Assembly: GCA_021904315.1 (NCBI GenBank)
Contig: CM038914.1
Coordinates: 18,277,065-18,341,064 of the forward strand
Reading direction: 5' to 3'
Source: Sphagnum magellanicum
Taxonomy: Eukaryota > Streptophyta > Sphagnopsida > Sphagnales > Sphagnaceae
DNA: 64,000 nucleotides
Positions 35,607 to 46,916 of the stretch are shown here, piece after piece. Position 1 is the stretch's first letter, and the number at the start of each line of letters is the position of its first letter. Under the pieces are notes generated by a model, which did no database searches, was not told where the DNA came from, and saw only the letters and a list, made by a program, of their open reading frames with translations. A program made the position numbers and the translations under genes.

Positions 35607-38600
35607 GTAAATAAGATTGATTTTACCTCTTAGAATTTTGTATGTTCATATAATTTTATTATGACACTATATCATATCACATAAATTGCATGCCATATTT
35701 GTTAAGGTTATATTATCCATTATTTTAAATAACAAATTATTTGTTTATGAACTTTGACAGAAACAAAACACAAGACCTATGCCAGCTTTGCCATGTTGTG
35801 AAGTGGCATTGGAAGATAAAGCAAACATTATAAATTGTTTGTTTCAAAAGGAATCTATTGTTGCATTAATTGGAATGGGTGGGATTGGGAAGACCACCTT
35901 GAGTAAAAAAGTGTATCATTTGTTCCATGACCAATATGACAAATCTAGCTTCTTGGAGGATGTGAAATCAAAAGACATCAACAATGTCAAAAAACAACTT
36001 TTACATGATTTGTGTGATAAAGCATTATGCAAGGGTGAAGACATGAATAAAGAAGACCTTGATCAAATCAAGCAATGTATGAAATCAAAAAAAAATTTGG
36101 TGGTTGTGGATGATGTTGGTAAGAAGGAGAACCTTGAAGCCTTGCTACAACTTCTTATTGATAAAAATGTCACTGATATAAATTGCAAGAACAAAATACT
36201 TATAAATTGTCGAGATTGGCAAATCTTGAAATATTATGTAAAAGAGTCCGCAAAAATGGACATGGCATTGTTGGAGGAAGAACAAGCAAGGGAACTCTTC
36301 ATGTTCCATGCATTCAAACATGCAAATCCTATGACAAATGATATCAAAGAGATGTCTATGGAAATTATAAAAGCTTGTGAGGGGCTCCCTTTAAGCCTTG
36401 AAGTATTAGGTTCTTATTTGTGTGATATTTCAAATTTGGAAATATGGAAAGATGCATTGCACACATTGAAAAATGGGAAAAATATAACAGGGAGCTCTGA
36501 GGATGAAGTGCTTTGGACAACATTGCGAATTTCTTATGACCACTTGGATAAGGACCATCGAAACATGTTTTTGGATATTGCTTGTTTTCTGGTTGGTTTC
36601 AACGAAAGTACATTATGTCGAGTGTATTGGAATGGAGATAATTCACATGGCCCTAAGATTATATTACAAAATTTGAAAGATAGATCTTTAATCAAATGGG
36701 CAAAAGATGGAAGCTTGTACATGCATGAACAATTACAAGACATGGGTCGAAATATTGCAACAGAAGTTACAATGAATCGATTTATATGGAAACCAAATAT
36801 ATATAATCAGGTTTGAACATGTGTAAATTCAATCCTATGTTATATATTTTTGTCAAAATTGCAAATGAAATCATGAGTTTTTTATTTTCAAAAATATGTA
36901 ATATTTATATCCTTAAAAAACGGCATCATAATGAAGTTTTATGTTTATTCATATTGGTAATTATTTGTAATTTGTTGAATGTGATAGGTACCGGTGATGG
37001 AAACTTTAGAAGGCATATCTTTGAAAGAATGTGAAGATTTGCCCTCATTATTCCAAAATGGATCAAAAGAATTTCACAACCTTAGGTTACTTGACCTAAC
37101 AAAAGCTTCATCAACTATGGTGGAAAATTTCATCCAAAGTCAAAATTTGAATAACCTTCGATGGTTGTGTCTCCAAGAATGCATGATCCATAAGTTGCCA
37201 AGTAATTTATTTAAATGTTCTCGTTTACAAGTACTCCATTTGCAAAAATGTATTCATTTACAAATTGTTTTTGATTTTTTCATTAACCTTAATTCTTCAA
37301 TAAATGTTGATATGAGAAAATTACCTATATTTATTAGCCTCCAAGAGCTTAATCTATCGGGGTGTTCAGGTTTTAAAAAAATTCCTACATCAATTGGTCA
37401 ATTCAATGCACTACAAGAGCTTAATTTATCACAGTGCTCAAGTTTACAAGAATTACCTACATCTATTGGCCAATTACATGCACTCCAAAACCTTGATTTG
37501 GAGGAATGTTCGAACTTACAAGAATTACCTACATCTATTGGCCAATTACATACACTCCAAAGGCTTGATTTGTTGGAGTGTTCGAATTTGCAAAAATTAC
37601 CTACATCTATTGGCCAATTGAATGCACTCCAAAACCTTAATTTGGGGGGGTGTTCGAACTTGCAAGAATTACCTACATCTATTGGCCAATTACATGCACT
37701 CCAAGAGCTTGATTTGGAGGGGTGTTCAAAATTGCAAGAATTACCTACATCTATTGGCCAATTACATGCACTCCAAAAGCTTAATTTATCATGCTGCTCA
37801 AGTTTACAAGAATTACCTACATCTATTGGCCAATTACATGCACTCCAAAACCTTGATTTGGAGGAATGTTCGAACTTACAAGAATTACCTACATCTATTG
37901 GCCAATTACATGCACTCCAAAACCTTAATTTGGGGGGGTGTTCGAACTTGCAAGAATTACCTACATCTATTGGCCAATTACATGCACTCCAAAAGCTTGA
38001 TTTGTGGGAGTGTTCGAACTTGCAAGAATTACCTCCATCTATTGGCCAATTACATACACTCCAAACGCTTAATTTGTTGGAGTGTTCGAACTTGCAAGAA
38101 TTACCTACATCTATTGGCCAATTACATGCACTCCAAAACTTTAATTTATCACGGTGCTCAAGTTTACAAGAATTACCTACATCTATTGGCCAATTGAATG
38201 CACTCCAAAACCTTTATTTGTGGGGGTGTTCGAACTTGCAAAAATTACCTACATCTATTGGCCAATTACATGCACTCCAAAAGCTTCATTTGGAGGGGTG
38301 TTCAAAATTGCAAGAATTACCTACATCAATTGGCCAATTACATGCACTCCAAAACCTTCGTTTGAAGGATTATTCTAGCTTGCAAAAATTACCTACATTT
38401 ATTGACCAATTGCATGCACTCCGAAACCTTAATTTTGGGGGGTGTTCGAACTTGCAAGAATTACCTACATCTATTGGCCAATTACATGCACTCCAAAAGC
38501 TTAATTTATCATGTTGCTCAAGTTTACAAGAATTACCTACATCTATTGGCCAATTACATGCACTCCAAAAGCTTAATTTATCATGCTGCTCAAGTTTACA

Positions 38601-41600
38601 AGAATTACCTACATCTATTGGCCAATTACATGCACTCCAAAAGCTTAATTTATCATGTTGCTCAAGTTTACAAGAATTACCTACATCTATTGGCCAATTA
38701 CATGCACTCCAAAAGCTTAATTTATCATGCTGCTCAAGTTTACAAGAATTACCTACATCTATTGGCCAATTACATGCACTCCAAAACCTTAATTTGGGGG
38801 GGTGTTCGAACTTGCAAGAATTACCTACATCTATTGGCCAATTACATGCACTCCAAAAGCTTGATTTGGGGGGGTGTTCGAACTTGCAAGAATTACCTAC
38901 ATCTATTGGCCAATTGAATGCACTCAAAAACCTTTATTTGTGGGGGTGTTTGAGGTTGCAAGAATTACCTACATCTATTGGCCAATTGAATGCACTCCAA
39001 AACCTTTATTTGGTGGGGTGTTCGAACTTGCAAAAATTACCTACATCTATTGGCCAATTACATGCACTCCAAAACCTTAATTTATCACGGTGCTCAAGTT
39101 TACAAGAATTACCTACATCTATTGGCCAATTACATGCACTCCAAAACCTTAAGTTGGAGGGGTGTTCAAAATTGCAAGAATTACCTACATCTATTGGCCA
39201 ATTACATGCACTCCAAGAGCTTGATTTGGAGGGGTGTTCAAAATTGCAAGAATTACCTACATCAATTGGCCAATTACATGCACTCCAAAACCTTCGTTTG
39301 AAGGATTATTCTAGCTTGCAAAAATTACCTACATTTATTGACCAATTGCATGCACTCCGAAACCTTAATTTGGAGGGGTGTTTGAAGTTGCAAAAATTAC
39401 CTGTATGTATTGGCCAATTGAATGCACTCCAAGAGCTTGATTTATCAAAGTGCTCAAGTTTACAAGAATTACCTACATCTATCGGCCAATTACATACACT
39501 CCAAAACCTTTATTTGCGGGAGTGTTCGAGCTTGCAAGAATTACCTACATCTATTGACCAATTGCATGCACTCCAAAAGCTTGATTTAGGGGGGTGTTTG
39601 AACTTGCAACAATTACCTACATCTATTGGTCAATTACATGCACTCCAAAACCTTAATTTGGGGGGGTGTTCGAACTTGCAAGAATTACCTACATCTATTG
39701 GCCAATTGAATGCACTCAAAAACCTTTATTTGTGGGGGTGTTTGAGGTTGCAAGAATTACCTACATCTATTGGCCAATTGAATGCACTCAAAAACCTTTA
39801 TTTGTGGGGGTGTTTGAGGTTGCAAGAATTACCTACATCTATTGGCCAATTGAATGCACTCCAAAACCTTTATTTGTGGGGGTGTTCGAACTTGCAAAAA
39901 TTACCTACATCTATTGGCCAATTACATGCACTCCAAAACCTTAATTTATCACGGTGCTCAAGTTTACAAGAATTACCTACATCTATTGGCCAATTACATG
40001 CACTCCAAAACCTTAAGTTGGAGGGGTGTTCAAAATTGCAAGAATTACCTACATCTATTGGCCAATTACATGCACTCCAAGAGCTTGATTTGGAGGGGTG
40101 TTCAAAATTGCAAGAATTACCTACATCAATTGGCCAATTACATGCACTCCAAAACCTTCGTTTGAAGGATTATTCTAGCTTGCAAAAATTACCTACATTT
40201 ATTGACCAATTGCATGCACTCCGAAACCTTAATTTGGAGGGGTGTTTGAAGTTGCAAAAATTACCTGTATGTATTGGCCAATTGAATGCACTCCAAGAGC
40301 TTGATTTATCAAAGTGCTCAAGTTTACAAGAATTACCTACATCTATCGGCCAATTACATACACTCCAAAACCTTTATTTGCGGGAGTGTTCGAGCTTGCA
40401 AGAATTACCTACATCTATTGACCAATTGCATGCACTCCAAAAGCTTGATTTAGGGGGGTGTTTGAACTTGCAACAATTACCTACATCTATTGGTCAATTA
40501 CATGCACTCCAAAACCTTAATTTGGGGGGGTGTTCGAACTTTCAAGAATTACCTACATCTATTGGCCAATTGAATGCACTCAAAAACCTTTATTTGTGGG
40601 GGTGTTTGAGGTTGCAAGAATTACCTACATCTATTGGCCAATTGAATGCACTCCAAAACCTTTATTTGTGGGGGTGTTCGAACTTGCAAAAATTACCTAC
40701 ATCTATTGGCCAATTGAATGCACTCCAAAACCTTAATTTATCATGGTGCTCAAGTTTACAAGAATTACCTACATCTATTGGACAATTACATACACTCCAA
40801 AACCTTTATTTGGGGGGGTGTTTGAGCTTGCGAGAATTACCTACATCTATTGGCCAGTTGAATGCACTCCAAGAGCTGAATTTATCACAGTGTTCAAGTT
40901 TACAAGAATTACCTACATCAATTGACCAATTGCATGCACTTCAAAACTTTAATTTGGAGGGGTGTTCGAAGTTGCAAAAAATACCTACATCTATTGGCCA
41001 ATTACATGCACTCCAAAAGTTTAATTTGAGGCGATGTTTGAAGTTGCAAAAATTACCTACATCTATTGGCCAATTACATGCACTCCAAGAGCTTGATTTA
41101 TCAAAGTGCTCAAGTTTACAAGAATTACCTACATCTATCGGCCAATTACATACACTCCAAAACCTTTATTTGCGGGAGTGTTCGAGCTTGCAAGAATTAC
41201 CTACATCTATTGACCAATTGCATGCACTCCAAAAGCTTGATTTCTGGGGGTGTTTGAACTTGCAACAATTACCTACATCTATTGGTCAATTACATGCACT
41301 CCAAAACCTTAATTTGGGGGGGTGTTCGAACTTGCAAGAATTACCTACATCTATTGGCCAATTGAATGCACTCAAAAACCTTTATTCGTGGGGGTGTTTG
41401 AGGTTACAAGAATTACCTACATCTATTGGCCAATTGAATGCACTCCAAAACCTTTATTTGTGGGGGTGTTCGAACTTGCAAAAATTACCTACATCTATTG
41501 GCCAATTGAATGCACTCCAAAACCTTAATTTATCATGGTGCTCAAGTTTACAAGAATTACCTACATCTATTGGACAATTACATACACTCCAAAACCTTTA

Positions 41601-42024
41601 TTTGGGGGGGTGTTTGAGCTTGCGAGAATTACCTACATCTATTGGCCAGTTGAATGCACTCCAAGAGCTGAATTTATCACAATGTTCAAGTTTACAAGAA
41701 TTACCTACATCAATTGACCAATTGCATGCACTTCAAAACTTTAATTTGGAGGGGTGTTCGAAGTTGCAAAAAATACCTACATCTATTGGCCAATTACATG
41801 CACTCCAAAAGTTTAATTTGAGGCGATGTTTGAAGTTGCAAAAATTACCTACATCTATTGGCCAATTACATGCACTCCAAAACCTTGATTTGGGGGGGTG
41901 TTCAAAGTTGCAAGAATTACCAACATCTATTGGCCAATTGAATGCACTCCAAAACCTTGATTTGGGGGGGTGTTTGAAGTTGCAAGAATTACCTACATCT
42001 ATTGGCCAATTGAATGTACTCTAA
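33861..42024 (+). CDS. Hydrolase-NB-ARC-LRR immune receptor (HNL-type NLR)
   Basis: A predicted intracellular pathogen sensor of the STAND ATPase class. Exons: 33,861-34,147, 34,876-35,275, 35,454-35,606, 35,761-36,810 and 36,988-42,024. All introns are GT-AG and the phases match, giving about 2,308 residues before the stop (plus any first exon). Order: alpha/beta-hydrolase domain, NB-ARC, short irregular LRRs, then about 65 near-identical 24-residue LRRs. NB-ARC with an N-terminal hydrolase instead of TIR or coiled coil defines the HNL class described from Marchantia, so liverwort origin is inferred. The TAA at 42,022-42,024 replaces the CAA normally at that repeat position, so the array continues in frame beyond it. 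The receptor may be truncated, a recent pseudogene, or an allele with a point mutation. It is flanked downstream by old LRR fossils and retroelements. Confidence 0.85.
35761..36810 (+). other. NB-ARC exon of the NLR
   Basis: A 350-codon exon, phase 0 at both ends (acceptor tttgacag, donor ATCAG|GTTTGA). Motifs in order: P-loop GMGGIGKTT (35,872-35,898), kinase-2 NLVVVDDVG (36,094-36,120), RNBS-B KILINCRDW (about 36,193-36,219), GLPLSLEVLGSYL (from about 36,382), RNBS-D-like FLDIACFLVGF (about 36,571-36,603) and an MHD-position motif MHEQLQDMGRNI (36,721-36,756). The RNBS-D and post-MHD sequences resemble the TIR-NLR type more than the CC type. The kinase-2 aspartates are intact, so ATP/ADP binding is expected. 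The Asp of MHD is Glu, a position where changes can affect autoinhibition. Confidence 0.9.
36988..37380 (+). other. Linker and irregular LRRs before the array
   Basis: The first 131 codons of the giant exon (acceptor gtgatag|GTACCG). The start is VPVMETLEGISLKECEDLPSL, the usual NB-ARC to LRR junction, then LRLLDLTKASSTMVENF, LRWLCLQECMIHKLPSNLF and LQVLHLQKCIHLQ. These repeats are diverse in length and sequence, unlike the homogeneous array that follows. Confidence 0.8.
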
Positions 42025-44220
42025 AAGTTTGATTTATCATGTTGCGCAAGTTTACAAGAATTATCTACATCTATTGGCCAATTGAATGCACTCCAAGAGT
42101 TTAATTTATCATGGTGCTCAAGTTTACAAGAATTACCTACATCTATTGGACAATTACATACACTCCAAAACCTTCATTTGGAGGGGTGTTCAAAGTTGCA
42201 AAAATTACCTACATTTATTGGCCAATTGAATGCACTCCAAGAGCTTAATTTATCATGGTGTTCAAGTTTACAGGAATTACCTACATCTATTGGTCAATTA
42301 CATGCACTTCAAAAGCTTGATTTATCATCATGCTCAAGTTTACGAAAATTACCTACATCTATTGGCCAATTACATGCACTCCAAAATCTTCGTTTGAAGG
42401 ATTGTTCTAGCTTGCAAGAATTACCTATATCTATTGGCCAATTGAATGCACTCCAAAACCTTATATTTTTGGGGTGTTCGAACTTGCAAGAATTACCTAC
42501 ATCTATTGGCCAATTGAATGCAGTCCAAGAGCTTAATTTATCACAATGCTCAAGTTTACAAGAATTACCTACATCTATTAGACAATTACATACACTCCAA
42601 AACATTTATTTGGGGGGGTGTTTGAGCTTGCGAGAATTACCTACATCTATTGGTCAATTGAATGCACTCGAAAACCTTGATTTGTGGGGGTGTTCGAACT
42701 TGCAAGAATTACCTACATCTATTGGCCAATTGAATGCACTCCAAAAGCTTGATTTGTGGGAATGTTCGAACTTGCAAAAAATACCTACATCTATTGGTCA
42801 ATTGAATGCACTCCAAAACCTTCGTTTGAAGGATTGTTCTAGTTTGCAAGAATTACCTACATCTATTGGCCAATTGAATGTACTCCAAAACCTTGATTTG
42901 GGGGGGTGTTTGAACTTGCAAAAATTACCTACATCTATTGGCCAATTGAATGCACTTCAAAAAATTGATTTGGGGGGGTGTTTGAACTTGCAAGAATTAC
43001 CTACATCTATTGGCCAATTGAATGCACTCCAAAACCTTGATTTGTGGGGGTGTTCGAAGTTGGAACAATTACCTGTATTTATTGGCCAATTAAATGCACT
43101 CCAAGAGCTTCATTTATCATGGTGCTCAAGTTTACAAGAATTACCTACATCTATTGGCCAATTACATGCACTCCAAAAGCTTGATTCATCATGTTGCTCA
43201 AGTTTACAAAAATTACCTATATCAATTGGCTTATTGAATGCACTGCAAGAGCTTAATTTATCATGGTGCTCAAGTTTACAAGAATTACCCACATCTATTG
43301 GCCAATTGAATGCACTCCAAGAGCTTGATTTATCATGCTGCTCAAGTTTACAAGAATTACCTACATCTATTGGTCAATTGAATGCACTTGAAAACCTTGA
43401 TTTGAGGGAGTGTTTGAAGTTGCAAGAATTACCTACATCTATTGGCCAATTGCATGCACTCCAAAACCTTAATTTGGGGGGGTGTTCAAACTTGCAAGAA
43501 TTACCTACATCTATTGGCCAATTGAATGCACTCCAAAACCTTGTATTTTTGGGGTGTTCAAGCTTGCAAGAATTACCTACATCTATTGGCCAATTGAATG
43601 CACTCCAAAACCTTATATTTCTAGGGTGTTCAAGCTTGCAAGAATTACCTACATCTATTGGCCAATTGAATGCACTCCGAAACCTTAATTTAGACGAGTG
43701 TTCGAAGTTGCAAAAATTACCTACATCTATTGGCCAATTGAATGCACTCCGAAACCTTAATTTAGACGAGTGTTCGAAGTTGCAAAAATTACCTACATCT
43801 ATTGGCCAATTGAATGCACTCCAAAACCTTCGTTTGAAGGATTGTTCTAGCTTGCAAGAATTACCTACATCTATTGGACAATTACATACACTCCAAAACC
43901 TTTATTTGGGGGGGTGTTTGAACTTAGAAGAATTACCTACATCTATTGGCCAATTACATGCACTCCAAAACCTTCATTTGAATGATTGTTCAAATCTGCA
44001 AGAATTACCTACATCTATTGGTCAATTGATTGCATTACAATAGTTTAATTTATCAAGGTGTTATATTTTACAAGAATTACCTACATCTATTAGCCAATTG
44101 AATGCACTTCAAAAACTTCATTTATCAAGGTGTTCGAATTTGCAAAAATTACCTATGTATATTGGTCAATTGAATTCATTCCAAAGCTTCATTTGTGAAC
44201 ATGTTTGAACTTACAATAAT
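37381..44220 (+). repeat. 72-bp LRR coding array, about 95 units
   Basis: Each unit encodes LPTSIGQL(H/N)ALQ followed by xLxLxxCSxLQ(E/K), 24 residues. The Pro codon of the first unit is at 37,384 and that of the last readable unit at 44,152. The distance, 6,768 bp, is exactly 94 x 72, so no net indel has accumulated. The framework LPTSIGQL.ALQ is nearly invariant, while residues around the predicted beta-strand (N/D/Y/H/R and G/W/E/S/C positions) vary. Nested duplications of 144, 792 and 864 bp are visible. The array decays after about 44,160, with indels and stops by 44,200. Confidence 0.95.
42025..44043 (+). pseudogene. In-frame LRR continuation after the nonsense codon
   Basis: The frame interrupted at 42,022 resumes at once with KFDLSCCASLQELSTSIG and stays open to a TAG at 44,041-44,043 (654 codons from the Met at 42,082 including the stop). 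It holds about 28 more repeats. After the TAG, two further recognisable units follow in the same frame before the sequence degenerates. If the first stop is a sequencing error or is absent in another allele, the receptor would have about 2,980 residues from 33,861. A separate gene starting at 42,082 is unlikely because no promoter or NB-ARC precedes it. Confidence 0.75.
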
Positions 44221-45584
44221 TACCTACATCTATCAAGGTGAATTGAATGCATTCCAAAAGCTTCATTTGTTGAGTGAATGTAAATTATAGTTTGTAGGAT
44301 TTTAAGTAAAATTAGAATTATATATAGTGTTGAGAGGAATAACATGTAGTATTTAAATAATTTTGAATTCTTTTACAAATTGTATAAAATTGATTTGGGT
44401 TTCAAAATTAAAATATTTTATAAAAATGAAGAATATTCAATTTGATTTGTAATTGTGCCTCTATGTTGTAATGTACACCAATAATTTTATAATTTTTTTA
44501 AAAAAACCTTTATTTGACAACATTTTTTTGAATTTTTAGATTTATTTTATAAATTAAACTTATTGTTGTCAAATGATTAAGAATACATTTAACATGAACA
44601 AATTTTTTAACCTAAAAAATTCATTATTATCAACATTATCATAACATAATGTATAAATGAATAGAATTTTTAAATCATATGATGTGAACTCCATGACTTC
44701 AAAAACATTTGAAAGTTTTAATGACAAAGATTGTTTTTTATGGTTGCCTTTTTATATGTGTGAAATTTCAAGGACAAATTTTCATTAAAATTAATACTTT
44801 GTAATCTTTTTATTATGATCATAATGATGTTTAGAAGCCTTACAAATCAAAATAATATTTCATTGAACAATTCAGTCATTAATATGTGCACCAATTCCAC
44901 AACATATATAATGATAGGTTTGGATATAAACCATTATTTGTTGCAACTTTTCAAGGTTCATTCCCAATTAGGGTTCCAAAAATCAATGTTTCATTTAAAA
45001 AAAACTTTCAAGTCCAACTTTGGATTTTTGTTTTATTTAAATGATAACGATTATAGTGGATTTTGCATCATAATAGATAAAATGATGTTTTATTGTATTA
45101 ATAGAAATATTTTAAAATATTTTGGATATTATATAAAATCATTTTTGTTGTTTGTATTCATGAAATTCAAATTTCTAGTTCTAAGCACATGTCGTATATG
45201 TATGAAATAATTATGCAAAAAAACATGTTTACTTATCCATAGAAATTCATTTTGATAATTTATACATTTTTACTTGAAAACCAACATATTGATGCACAAT
45301 CATGCGAAAAATTAGTAGCACCACATGAATTATCTTATGTTGGAATATTCAAATTTTCTCATTCAAATTTGTTTCATGTAAATGTCATTTTTAAAAAGTA
45401 GCCCTAAGCAAATGTTGGACTTTTTATTCCTTTTTTTGGAACTCAAATTGTGAATGAACCTTTCATTAAAAAATATTTTCCAAATGTCCACCATCATGCA
45501 TCAAACTTGAACAAATGTTGAAATTTGTCAAATTTGTGATTTTTGTTTACATTGTATATGTAGTTTGCATTCATCTTGTCCAAA

Positions 45585-45915
45585 TGTTTAAGCTTGTAAA
45601 AATTACCTATATCTATTGGCTAATTAAGTGTAATCTAGGAAGTTTATTTATGAAGGTATTTTTGAGTTTGTAGTAAGAAATAGATGTACGAATATTGGTT
45701 AATTGAATGCACTCCAATAACATTTGTGGGGTGTTTGAGTTTGCAATAATTAAATGTATGTTTGTTGGCCAATTTAATGCACTCCAAGAGCTTCATTTAT
45801 GGGTGTGTTTCAGCTTGCAATAATTAAATGTATGTTTATTGACTAATTGAATGGATTCCAAGATATTCATTTTTTGGGTGTTTGAATTTGCAAGAATTAA
45901 TTATACATTTATTGG
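45585..45915 (+). pseudogene. Decayed LRR units, right copy
   Basis: The counterpart of 7,790-8,131. Degraded 72-bp units have ttgcaataattaaatgtatg, ttggccaatttaatgcactcc and aagagcttcatttatgggtg. The last unit stops at ...atacatttattgg, where the LTR starts at 45,916. It lies 1.3 kb beyond the main array, suggesting the array was once longer or was interrupted by the intervening DNA. Confidence 0.8.
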
Positions 45916-46492
45916 TGCAATGGGCACAAAGACAACCAAGACAATAAGATTTGCCAAGGACATGAACAAAGGTCAGCTTAATTTAAAATCCCAAATCATG
46001 AAACAAAAACATGTGCAAGATAAGATTTCAATAAAGTTTTATTGCATTAACAAAAAAAAATGTTGTGACAAGAAAATGTACCCAAAATTAATGTTGAATA
46101 GATTGAAGGTAAGGTAATAGGGAATTCTACTTCTATTTACACCCATTGGGCACCTAACTTTGGGAATTTTTTCAAAAAACTTCCAACCTACATGTGGCCA
46201 ATGTTGACCCATGTGCGCCCATGAACACCCATGTGTGAATTATGAATGAATTAAAACTCAACTAAAAGTGAATTGAGAGTCAACTAAAAATTCACTAAAA
46301 GTGAAGTAAGAGTTAATTAGAAATGAACTAAGACTTAATGAAAAATGAAATAAGAATTAATTTAAAAATGATTAAAATGAAATTTAATTAGAAGTTAATT
46401 ATGAATGAACTAAAACTAAATTAAAAGTTAGGTGCAATTTCATTACAAGCCATGGATGAACACTTGTATGAATGAACATCATGGCGTTGGCA
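45916..46492 (-). mobile_element. LTR of gypsy element, right copy
   Basis: A copy of the LTR at 8,132-8,682 with the same start (TGCCAACGCCATG on the minus strand at 46,492) and insertion point. The last bases on the minus strand are cccattgca. The internal 11-bp repeats lie at about 46,255-46,435. Confidence 0.75.
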
Positions 46493-46599
46493 TCTATGGC
46501 ATCATTTCCCCTTTTAGTGACAAGTTCCATGAAAAATAAACTTGAGTCGGTTTGGATATTGTTGATGAAACTTGTGAACCTTTTTCATGGCATTTCATA

Positions 46600-46915
46600 A
46601 GTTTTTTATTGATTTCCAAATGTGTCCACTCACATCATACCCATGCCAATGAACAAAACATTAGATTGATGATTATAAATCCTTGAATCCAAAATGTCAT
46701 CCATTTCATATTTTTGTTCACCATCGACTTTAATAGGTGGAAGGGGATCTGAATTCTTCTTGGATTGGTACATGTGTGTTGAGGTTCCAATAAAGAAAAA
46801 TGAAACATAAAACATATTTTCATAGAACCTATAAATTTAAGTTGGAAAACCACAACATTGATTTATTTGTGATTGAGGAATGGACCTAGCCTTTGATGAT
46901 TTAACTTTTTTAATA
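46600..46915 (-). pseudogene. Gypsy integrase C-terminus with chromodomain remnant
   Basis: Minus-strand frames read VFQLKFIGSMKICFMFH followed by LLEP, then LPPIKVDGEQKYEMDDILDSR and NHQSNVLFIGMG. This is the HPVFHVSLLKP-like integrase tail followed by a chromodomain core (E-Y-E-V...I-L-D-S-R), diagnostic of chromoviruses. The remainder of pol is absent because duplication C ends at about 46,915. Confidence 0.8.
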
Positions 46916-46916
46916 A

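Larger units (their letters stand above)
44278..46915. repeat. Segmental duplication C, right copy (NLR 3' flank)
   Basis: The partner of 6,250-9,105, starting immediately after the degraded end of the LRR array. It lacks about 240 bp present in the left copy (junction near 45,134). A 131-codon frame at 44,815-45,210 is partly open in the other copy too. Its sequence (for example FGFLFYLNDNDYSGFCIIID) could be a vestige of a C-terminal NLR exon, but I cannot support that firmly. Confidence 0.85.

Noticed and set aside
37394..41717. Many overlapping frames of 60-191 codons in other plus frames and on the minus strand of the LRR array
   Set aside because: They arise because a 72-bp repeat is a multiple of three, so any frame lacking a stop in one unit stays open in many. 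They contain no domain, and only the LRR frame is continuous with NB-ARC.
42082..44043. A separate LRR-only gene starting at 42,082
   Set aside because: It is in the same frame and repeat register as the upstream exon, and only one nonsense codon separates them.
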